The translations under genes and the position numbers were made by a program. Under the pieces are notes generated by a model. The model ran no database searches. It saw only the letters and a program-made list of their open reading frames with translations, and was not told the origin of the DNA. DNA of 5,743 bases from Clostridiales bacterium (GTDB taxonomy: Bacteria; Bacillota; Clostridia; Christensenellales; Christensenellaceae), in contig QAKS01000021.1 in the NCBI GenBank assembly GCA_003343685.1, positions 1 to 5,743 on the forward strand. The letters are read 5' to 3'. This document shows positions 1-4,808 of the stretch, piece by piece. Positions within the stretch are counted from its first letter, which is position 1, and every line of letters starts with the position of its first letter.

Positions 1-400
1 TCTTCATTTTATTTCCAAGAGCAATTCCTATAGCCGTACTCATGCCTTGGCCCAGAGAACCGGTTGTCATGTCAATTCCCGGCGTCAGGTTCATGTCGCA
101 GTGGCTCGGAAGGATCGTCCCTCCCTGATTCAGCGTATCCAGCGCTTCCATCGGGAAAAACCCTTTCAGCGCCAAGGCAGCATAGATCGCCGGACCCGCA
201 TGGCCTTTGGAACACACAAGATAGTCTCTGTCCTCTTTTTTCGGCTCCTTCGGATCATAATTCATCTGCTTTCCATAAAGCACTGCAATCAAATCCGCCA
301 TGCTCATGGCGCCGCCCACATGCCCAAAGCCGAGCTTTGCCATCTGACGCGCAATCTCATAGCGTATCTCTGCCGCAAACAGTTCTACTTCCTTGTTCAT
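1..400 (-). CDS. Transketolase, N-terminal (TPP-binding) subunit, partial
   Basis: This is the first 133 residues of a thiamine-diphosphate transketolase N-terminal subunit; the rest lies beyond the left edge. Transketolase moves two-carbon ketol units between sugar phosphates in the cytoplasm. Seen directly: GHVGG at residues 26-30, SKGHAGP at 64-70, LPSH at 97-100, and TPGIDMTTGSLGQG at 106-119. All are signature blocks of the family's N-terminal domain. The ATG at 400 follows an AGGAGG box (complement of 405-410) with a 4-nt spacer. The start so close to the GHxGG block fits the short N-terminal half-enzymes common in Clostridia, which need a separate C-terminal subunit, expected just left of the window. 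The gene lies 58 bp after the kinase gene on the same strand with no clear terminator between, so co-transcription is likely. Cys101 sits where housekeeping enzymes usually have Pro (GHPD). The true donor could be xylulose 5-phosphate or an unusual ketose phosphate. Confidence 0.93.
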   Translation of the reverse strand, partial: MNKEVELFAAEIRYEIARQMAKLGFGHVGGAMSMADLIAVLYGKQMNYDPKEPKKEDRDYLVCSKGHAGPAIYAALALKGFFPMEALDTLNQGGTILPSHCDMNLTPGIDMTTGSLGQGMSTAIGIALGNKMK

Positions 401-458
401 TTTTCCTCCTGATGTATTTATAAATTTTATACCAGCCGCAACCGCGCGGCGCAGTCGC
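401..458 (-). promoter_or_regulatory. Kinase-transketolase intergenic gap with strong RBS
   Basis: This 58-bp spacer carries the AGGAGG ribosome binding site of the transketolase gene (complement of 405-410). Read on the minus strand it also holds a small GC-rich stem, GCCGC-6 nt-GCGGC, shortly after the kinase stop. The stem is followed by TGGTATAAAATTTAT and not by a run of T, so it is unlikely to be an intrinsic terminator. Read-through from the kinase gene is the simplest reading. Confidence 0.5.
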
Positions 459-1943
459 TCAATACTCTATCTCAAACAGCTCTTTATTCGCCGCATATAT
501 TTTTTTGAACACACTGTATGCGGCTCTGTATTTCCGCGCCGTCTCCGGACTTGGAGTATAGACTCTGTCGTCAAACTCCACCAGCTTGTCTGCGGCTTCT
601 TCGGCGTCGGCAAAAACTCCTTCTCCTATGCCCGCCATAATACACGCGCCGAGACAGGCCTGCTCCTTCACCTTGCAGACAATCACCTCTTTTTCAAAAA
701 TATCCGCCTGCATCTGAAGCCAAACGCTGCTCTTCGCTCCGCCGCCCGAAGCAATAATCCTGTCTACCGAAAGGCCCATTTCGTTAAAGATCTCAAGCGA
801 ATCCTTGAGGCCGAAGGTAACGCCTTCCATCACCGCCCGTGCAAAATGCCTTCTGTCATGGACAAGGCTCATTCCAAAGAAAATACCCTTTGCCTTTGGG
901 TTCATGTGGGGTGTGCGTTCTCCGGTCAGATAGGGCAGATAAATCAACCCTTCGCTCCCCGCCGGCACTTCGTCCGCCATCTTGCTCATCACGTCATAGC
1001 TCTCCGCACCCACCACGTTGTTTTTCAGCCATTTCAAAGAAAGTCCGCTGCAGAGGGAGGCGCCAAAAATCGTATAGGCTTTCCCGATTCCATGACAGAA
1101 CGTATGCGTTCTCAAATACCGATCGCACGCATCCTTTGCGCTGTATGTGGCAATCTGTCCGCCCGTCCCAATATTGGAAATGACAATTCCTTCCTTTACT
1201 GCGCCGTTTCCGATGCTCTGGGCGGGCTGGTCTCCCGACCCGAAAACTACCGTTACGCCTTCCTTCAGGCCCGTCTCTTTTGCTGCCTCTGCCGTAACAG
1301 CTCCCGCCGTTTCCGTCGCCTCATGACATTCGGGCAGCTTATCTTCATCAATCCCCATGCGCCTCATAATGTCCCACGCCCAGTCTCTTCCGCCTACGTT
1401 AAACCCTGAGGAAGAGGACGCGTCGCTCATATCAGACCCAAACCGGCCCGTCAGTCTCAGCCTGATAAAGTCCTTGGGATGCATAATCTTATAACATCTG
1501 TCATAGACCTCAGGCTCGTTCTCCTTCACCCACAAAAGAGACGGGAACGCAAAGCCGGTAAAAGGTCTGTTGTGCGTCGTGCTGACCATTTCCTGAAAGG
1601 ATACCTGCTCTTTAATCTCGTCCAGCTGCTTTTCCGAACGCTGGTCAAGCCAGAGAATCGCATTCCGGACGGGTCTGCCGTCCTTATCCACCATTACAAG
1701 ACCGTGCATCTGTCCGGAAAAGCCTATGGAGCTTATTTTCTCAAAGCCGTTTCCGTCCTTATACTTAAGCTCGGAAAGCACCTCTTTCAGCAGCTCCCAC
1801 CATGTCTCGGGATCCTGCTCGGCAAATCCCTTTTTCGGTATTACCACGTCATATTCACGGGCCGCCACATACGATCTTCCGTTTTCTTCGTCCAGAAGCA
1901 TTGCCTTGACGCTGCTCGTACCAATATCAATTCCCAGTAACAT
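459..1943 (-). CDS. xylB: Xylulokinase-type FGGY carbohydrate kinase
   Basis: The product is a 494-residue FGGY-family sugar kinase that phosphorylates a ketose with ATP in the cytoplasm; by overall pattern it is closest to D-xylulose kinase. Length matches the family (about 480-510). Motifs seen: N-terminal phosphate loop GIDIGTSSVK (4-13); SGQMHGLV (76-83), the QMH sugar-binding signature of xylulokinases; LWLDQRS (97-103); GSGDQPAQ (235-242), with Asp238 as likely catalytic base; SNIGTGG (256-262); YLTGERTPHMNPKAKG (338-353); and the ATP-site block ASGGGAKSSVWLQMQADIF (398-416). The start is set by AGGAGG (complement of 1949-1954), 5 nt before ATG. It is first in a minus-strand operon with the split transketolase, consistent with making xylulose 5-phosphate for that enzyme. 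Residues QP after Asp238 differ from the NA of E. coli XylB (from memory), so the substrate may not be plain D-xylulose. The kinase assignment is firm; the exact sugar is inferred. Confidence 0.9.
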   Translation of the reverse strand: MLLGIDIGTSSVKAMLLDEENGRSYVAAREYDVVIPKKGFAEQDPETWWELLKEVLSELKYKDGNGFEKISSIGFSGQMHGLVMVDKDGRPVRNAILWLDQRSEKQLDEIKEQVSFQEMVSTTHNRPFTGFAFPSLLWVKENEPEVYDRCYKIMHPKDFIRLRLTGRFGSDMSDASSSSGFNVGGRDWAWDIMRRMGIDEDKLPECHEATETAGAVTAEAAKETGLKEGVTVVFGSGDQPAQSIGNGAVKEGIVISNIGTGGQIATYSAKDACDRYLRTHTFCHGIGKAYTIFGASLCSGLSLKWLKNNVVGAESYDVMSKMADEVPAGSEGLIYLPYLTGERTPHMNPKAKGIFFGMSLVHDRRHFARAVMEGVTFGLKDSLEIFNEMGLSVDRIIASGGGAKSSVWLQMQADIFEKEVIVCKVKEQACLGACIMAGIGEGVFADAEEAADKLVEFDDRVYTPSPETARKYRAAYSVFKKIYAANKELFEIEY

Positions 1944-1959
1944 ATTTTCCTCCTGAATT

Positions 1960-1976
1960 CCGATCTGCCGATTCGG
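1960..1976 (-). promoter_or_regulatory. Small leader hairpin beside the kinase RBS
   Basis: On the minus strand CCG-A-ATC, loop GGCA, GATCGG can fold as a 6-bp stem with one bulged A. It ends 5 nt before the AGGAGG of the kinase gene. In the predicted leader of about 86 nt it might affect translation or transcript stability. It is short and could be chance. Confidence 0.3.
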
Positions 1977-2035
1977 TTTTGTGTAATATTATGTAATTAT
2001 TTCATAAATTTTGTTCATTCATTGCGTACAATTTC

Positions 2036-2064
2036 ATGATAATGGAATCATATGAATTTGTCAA
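2036..2064 (-). promoter_or_regulatory. Predicted sigma-A promoter of the kinase-transketolase operon
   Basis: Read on the minus strand: a consensus -35 box TTGACA (complement of 2059-2064), a 17-bp spacer, then a -10 box TATCAT (complement of 2036-2041). The start point would fall near 2029, giving a leader of about 86 nt before the kinase ATG. An inverted repeat ATGAT-6 nt-ATCAT (2036-2051) lies within it and could be an operator half-site pair. Confidence 0.65.
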
Positions 2065-2077
2065 TATAAACAACTGC

Positions 2078-2091
2078 TTTTTTGCAAAAAA
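2078..2091. promoter_or_regulatory. Perfect 14-bp palindrome, candidate operator
   Basis: TTTTTTGCAAAAAA reads identically on both strands and lies about 14 bp upstream of the kinase -35 box, centred near -55 relative to the predicted start. LacI-family operators are typically palindromes with a central CG or GC step, so it is a candidate site for the adjacent repressor or a global regulator. It is built mostly of homopolymer arms, so it may simply be A-tract DNA acting as an upstream element. Confidence 0.35.
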
Positions 2092-2179
2092 ACAAAAATT
2101 TACTTTATATATTTGTAAAGGTAACTCCCGATTTTTGTTTAAAATGAGCGTGTATATGCTTGACTTTAAAATTTTTGTT
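2091..2179. repeat. Three 9-bp repeats at exact 40-bp spacing
   Basis: ATTTTTGTT is present at 2131-2139 and 2171-2179, and its inverse AACAAAAAT at 2091-2099. The starts are exactly 40 bp apart, close to four helical turns, so all copies would face nearly the same side of the DNA. The first and third copies match over 11 bp in inverted orientation (2091-2101 and 2169-2179). They fill the space between the two divergent promoters. Protein binding is an inference. Confidence 0.4.
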
Positions 2180-2199
2180 GCTTATTTTTTATGAAATTG

Positions 2200-2227
2200 T
2201 TGCATATTTTTTTACATGTGTTATAAT
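2200..2227 (+). promoter_or_regulatory. Predicted extended -10 promoter of the LacI-family gene
   Basis: A perfect -10 box TATAAT (2222-2227) is preceded by the extended element TGT (2219-2221). A -35 box TTGCAT (2200-2205) lies 16 bp upstream. Transcription would begin near 2234, leaving a leader of about 22 nt. A weaker alternative is TTGACT (2160-2165), 17 bp, TATTTT (2183-2188). Confidence 0.72.
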
Positions 2228-2241
2228 ATAAAAAAATACAT

Positions 2242-2258
2242 AAAGGATTCCTAGTTTG
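2242..2258 (+). promoter_or_regulatory. RBS and TTG start codon of the LacI-family gene
   Basis: AAAGGA (2242-2247) lies 8 nt before TTG at 2256. An in-frame TAA at 2241-2243 excludes any longer start, and no ATG lies between that stop and the helix-turn-helix. The TTG start is therefore well fixed; a weak start is common for repressors kept at low level. Confidence 0.8.
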
Positions 2259-3305
2259 AACAGAATTACCAACAAAGAAATTGCAGAAAAACTGAATATA
2301 TCCACCGCGACCGTATCCCGCGCGCTAAACGGGAGCGGCTACGTCAGCCATGAGACCAAGGAAAGGATCATCGAGCTTTTAAAGGACAGCGACCCATCCT
2401 TTTCCGACACAGCATATCTCGGGATGAACCGGAGTCTTACCGGCAGTTCTGTCGCCGTAATCATCCCCGATATCAGCAATACGTTTTTTACCGATATTAT
2501 TCGCGGCGTTGAGTCCGTAGCACGGCAGTATAACATGATTGTAAGCTTTTTCCACGCAGACGAAAGTGCCGCTCAGGAGCATAGGCTGATGGAGCTGGTG
2601 ATGCAGAAAAAAAGCCAGTTTAAAGGGCTGATCATCCCTCCCGTAGCAGAAGCCGATCCCTCCTCCGTTCGATATTTTGACCATCTGCACAGCATTGATT
2701 TTCCCTTTGTGCTGGTGGATCGGGACATTGCAAAGCGATCCTTCGACGGCGTCTTTGTCGACAACGTGAAGGGCTCCTTTACCGCTGTTAAAACACTCGT
2801 CAAAGCAGGGCATCGGGATATTGCAATGATCGCATTCCCTACCAACGTCCGCCCCGGCAGAGAGCGCAGGCAGGGCTTTATTCAGGCAATGAAATACTAT
2901 GATTTGCCTGTCACAGAGGATTTTATCCAACAGGGCGGTCTCACTGTGGAAAGCGGCTATGAATGTGCCAAACGCCTTTTTTCCTTAAAAAATCGTCCCA
3001 CTGCAATCTACAGCGGCAACAACGTCATGACGCTTGGGCTGTTAAAATACATGTGTGAAAACGATCTGCATGTCGGCGAAGATATTTCCGTTATTGCGTT
3101 TGACAATATCGATATCCTCGACTATTTGCAGATACCCCTGTCAGTCATCACCCGTTCCAGCTTTCAGATGGGCGTCCTTGCTATGCAGCTGCTGATCGAC
3201 AAGATCAGCAAAACCAACCTGAATTCGGAGCCGCGGCGCATCAACGTTATGCCCGAGCTTGACCTGCGGGGTTCTGAGAAGATGCCCGACAAATTTCGTC
3301 AATGA
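2256..3305 (+). CDS. LacI-family transcriptional repressor
   Basis: The product is a 349-residue LacI/GalR-family regulator, normal length. The N-terminal helix-turn-helix spans residues about 4-25 (TNKEIAEKLNISTATVSRAL), the most typical part of the protein. The periplasmic-binding-protein-like sensor domain begins at about 65 with VAVIIPDISNTFF (67-79). It continues through VLVDRD (152-157), GRERRQGF (201-208), YSGNNVMTLG (252-261) and VIAFDN (279-284). By alignment from memory, Arg204, Asn255 and Asp283 occupy sugar-contacting positions equivalent to E. coli LacI R197, N246 and D274, so a sugar or sugar-phosphate effector is likely. The linker at 44-62 lacks the usual PN-x-x-A-R-x-L hinge-helix pattern and is about three residues longer, which may change operator preference. 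It is the first gene of the plus-strand group, with the isomerase 56 bp downstream, and probably regulates both divergent transcripts. The specific effector cannot be read from sequence. Confidence 0.92.
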   Translation: MNRITNKEIAEKLNISTATVSRALNGSGYVSHETKERIIELLKDSDPSFSDTAYLGMNRSLTGSSVAVIIPDISNTFFTDIIRGVESVARQYNMIVSFFHADESAAQEHRLMELVMQKKSQFKGLIIPPVAEADPSSVRYFDHLHSIDFPFVLVDRDIAKRSFDGVFVDNVKGSFTAVKTLVKAGHRDIAMIAFPTNVRPGRERRQGFIQAMKYYDLPVTEDFIQQGGLTVESGYECAKRLFSLKNRPTAIYSGNNVMTLGLLKYMCENDLHVGEDISVIAFDNIDILDYLQIPLSVITRSSFQMGVLAMQLLIDKISKTNLNSEPRRINVMPELDLRGSEKMPDKFRQ

Positions 3306-3324
3306 GGCCTCCTGCAGGAGAGCC
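3306..3324 (+). promoter_or_regulatory. Palindromic hairpin between regulator and isomerase
   Basis: Directly after the regulator stop codon, CTCCTGCAGGAG (3309-3320) is a perfect 12-bp palindrome. GGC (3306-3308) and GCC (3322-3324) extend the stem around one bulged A. No T-run follows on either strand, so it is not a standard terminator. It may lower expression coupling between the genes or protect a processed transcript end; function unproven. Confidence 0.45.
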
Positions 3325-3347
3325 AACATATATGAAAAAAATCTGAA

Positions 3348-3365
3348 AAGGAGATCATGAAATGA
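3348..3365 (+). promoter_or_regulatory. RBS with overlapping two-codon ORF at the isomerase start
   Basis: AAGGAGAT (3348-3355) is a strong ribosome binding site. Two ATGs follow: 3357, which reads ATG AAA TGA and stops at once, and 3362, which opens the long reading frame. The stop of the two-codon frame overlaps the real start (ATGA). Distance from AGGAG to 3362 is 8 nt against 3 nt to 3357, favouring 3362 as the start. Confidence 0.6.
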
Positions 3366-4795
3366 GAAAACTCAAGATCGGCTATATCCCCATGTTTCGC
3401 GGCACAGCCCGCGGTGACAGAGAAATTCTGGAGCGCATCTCCAAAGAACTCACAGACCTGTCCCGGACAATGGACTTCGACCTGAAAATCGGAAGTGAAA
3501 TCGTATTCGGTTATGACACCGCCGTCAAGGCTGTTGCCGAAATGAACAGCTTTGACCCGGATTTCACCTTCCTCGGCTCTTATGGCGCCACAATCGGCAG
3601 CGCCATGATACCGATGGATAAACTCAAGGGACTGATCGGCCTTTGGGCTGTTCCCGAATGGGAACTCACCGGAAGGCTTCCTTTAAACGCCTTCTGCGGT
3701 TCTATGATCAACGCCGGCATGCTGGCAAAGTTCCACACGGAAAAGCATATTCCCTTTAAATGGTTTTACGGATATACGGATGATCCGCTTTTCATCGACC
3801 GGTTTAAGGTCACATTCCAGGCATTAAAGGCCATTGTTGCTCTTCAGGAGAGCCGCATCGGTCTGATCGGTCCGGTTGTAGACGGTTTTGATTACATGCT
3901 GGTGCGTGAATCGTCCATCTATGATCTGTATGGCGCAACGGTAGACAGACACCATTCCGTGGAAGAGGTTATCAAGCGCGCCAAGGATCAGAGCGAAGCC
4001 GCCGTCAAAGACGAACTGGCGGCAATACTGGCAGAAGGCTCAAAAACCTGCATGGTCGATGACGAAGCCATGAACCGTTTCGCGCGTCTGTCGCTTGCGC
4101 TGTCCGATCTTGCCCGCGACAACGGCCTCAACGCCATTTCCATGAGCTGCTGGACCAACATCGAATTCAACTACGGAAACGCGCCCTGCTCCGCCATCAG
4201 CCGCCTCAACAACAAGGGCATCATTGCCGGCTGCGAGGCCGATATTGACGGTGCAATCGGCATGATTATTTCGAGAGCGATGGCCGACGCCGACGCCGCT
4301 ACCATGTGCGACTTGGTGAGCGTAGACCGTGCAGACGACAGCCTGAACATCTGGCACTGCGGACCTGCAGCTGGATGTCTTGCAAACAAGTGCGGCGTCA
4401 AGTGGGATCACCACTTCGATATGGGTCATTACGAAGGCGACGAGTGGCATGGCTATGGCGTTGTTGCCGACCTGACCTTCAAGCCCGGCGACATCACGCT
4501 CTCCCGCATCTCTACCGAGGCAAAGGAGCTGACAGCGTTTGGCGCGACCATGTTTGACAAAGAGAGCTATCAGGGCTGCTCCGGCTGGATTAAGGATTAC
4601 CGTATGGGCGGCAAGCCCATGACTCTTGCGGAGCTGCTGTCCGTAATCTATAACAACCGCGTCGACCATCACATGTCGTTTGCCTATGGCAACTTTGAAT
4701 CTTCTCTCATCGAATTTGCCAACTGGAAGGGTATTTCCGTGGCCAAGAACACCGGCTATGTCGACCACATGGAGCTGGGGACTCTCGGAAAATAA
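3362..4795 (+). CDS. L-fucose/L-arabinose isomerase family protein (FucI-like)
   Basis: The product is a 477-residue cytoplasmic protein of the fucose/arabinose isomerase superfamily, enzymes that use a divalent metal to interconvert aldoses and ketoses. It is shorter than FucI (about 590), as in the compact FucI-like group. The N-terminal half (KIGYIPMFRG at 5-14, DFTFLGSYGATIG at 67-79, IGLIGPVVDGFDYM at 166-179) is Rossmann-like. The C-terminal half carries the likely active site: GCEADIDGAIGM (290-301), CDLVSVD (316-322), NIWHCGPAAG (329-338) and DHHMSFAYGNF (435-445). By analogy with FucI Glu337, Asp361 and His528, the probable metal ligands are Glu292, Asp317 and His436 or His437; this alignment is from memory. 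FucI enzymes also convert D-arabinose to D-ribulose, which fits the nearby pentulose kinase. The downstream gene's RBS overlaps its stop codon, indicating tight coupling. The family assignment is firm, the substrate is not. Confidence 0.85.
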   Translation: MRKLKIGYIPMFRGTARGDREILERISKELTDLSRTMDFDLKIGSEIVFGYDTAVKAVAEMNSFDPDFTFLGSYGATIGSAMIPMDKLKGLIGLWAVPEWELTGRLPLNAFCGSMINAGMLAKFHTEKHIPFKWFYGYTDDPLFIDRFKVTFQALKAIVALQESRIGLIGPVVDGFDYMLVRESSIYDLYGATVDRHHSVEEVIKRAKDQSEAAVKDELAAILAEGSKTCMVDDEAMNRFARLSLALSDLARDNGLNAISMSCWTNIEFNYGNAPCSAISRLNNKGIIAGCEADIDGAIGMIISRAMADADAATMCDLVSVDRADDSLNIWHCGPAAGCLANKCGVKWDHHFDMGHYEGDEWHGYGVVADLTFKPGDITLSRISTEAKELTAFGATMFDKESYQGCSGWIKDYRMGGKPMTLAELLSVIYNNRVDHHMSFAYGNFESSLIEFANWKGISVAKNTGYVDHMELGTLGK

Positions 4796-4808
4796 GGAGA
4801 GCATTATG
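4794..4808 (+). promoter_or_regulatory. RBS overlapping the isomerase stop; fixes the start of the next gene
   Basis: AAGGAGA (4794-4800) shares two bases with the TAA stop at 4793-4795 and lies 5 nt before ATG at 4806. The reading frame is open further upstream to an ATG at 4680, but that stretch lies inside the isomerase gene and has no family similarity. The 4806 start gives the expected IolI-like N-terminus and suggests translational coupling. Confidence 0.85.

Larger units (their letters stand above)
1999..2197. repeat. Three ATTTCAT elements in the divergent promoter region
   Basis: ATTTCAT occurs on the plus strand at 1999-2005 and 2031-2037 and on the minus strand at 2191-2197. Extended matches are exact 10-mers: ATTTCATAAA at 1999-2008 and complement of 2188-2197; ACAATTTCAT at 2028-2037 and complement of 2191-2200. 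The second copy overlaps the predicted -10 box and start point of the kinase promoter; the third abuts the -35 box of the regulator promoter. Such positions suit a shared operator, but the AT-rich background makes short matches fairly likely. Confidence 0.35.
1944..2255. promoter_or_regulatory. Divergent AT-rich regulatory region
   Basis: This 312-bp gap separates the minus-strand kinase operon from the plus-strand regulator operon. It is far more AT-rich than the flanking genes and contains no plausible coding sequence. It holds one promoter in each direction, a leader hairpin next to the kinase ribosome binding site, a perfect 14-bp palindrome, and two families of short repeats. A LacI-type gene beginning at one end suggests the encoded repressor binds here and controls both its own transcript and the kinase operon; that control is inferred from layout. 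Confidence 0.8.

Noticed and set aside
441..456. GC-rich stem between kinase and transketolase as a terminator
   Set aside because: The stem is only 5 bp and lacks a T-run on the minus strand; the spacer and strong RBS favour one operon.
393..1409. Long plus-strand ORF (338 codons) opposite the kinase gene
   Set aside because: It lies antisense to a clear FGGY kinase, its translation is rich in Arg, His and Ser with no family features, and no good RBS precedes it.
1..1943. Sulfoquinovose sulfo-transketolase pathway as an explanation for the split transketolase
   Set aside because: As I recall that route needs no FGGY sugar kinase, and no sulfonate-handling gene is visible here.
2115..2128. 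TGTAAAGGTAACTC as a CcpA cre site
   Set aside because: It lacks the central CG and the right half of the TGWAANCGNTNWCA consensus.
2379..2930. Minus-strand ORF (183 codons) opposite the LacI-family gene
   Set aside because: Antisense shadow; the plus-strand frame carries the full helix-turn-helix and sensor motifs.
3306..3324. Palindrome after the regulator as an intrinsic terminator
   Set aside because: No T-run follows on either strand; the next plus-strand bases are A-rich.
4040..4804. Minus-strand ORF (254 codons) opposite the FucI-like gene
   Set aside because: Antisense shadow of a well-supported gene; no recognisable domain and no ribosome binding site seen.
4680..4805. Upstream extension of the IolI-like protein to the ATG at 4680
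   Set aside because: It would add 42 residues lying inside the isomerase gene with no family similarity, and the strong RBS is placed for 4806.
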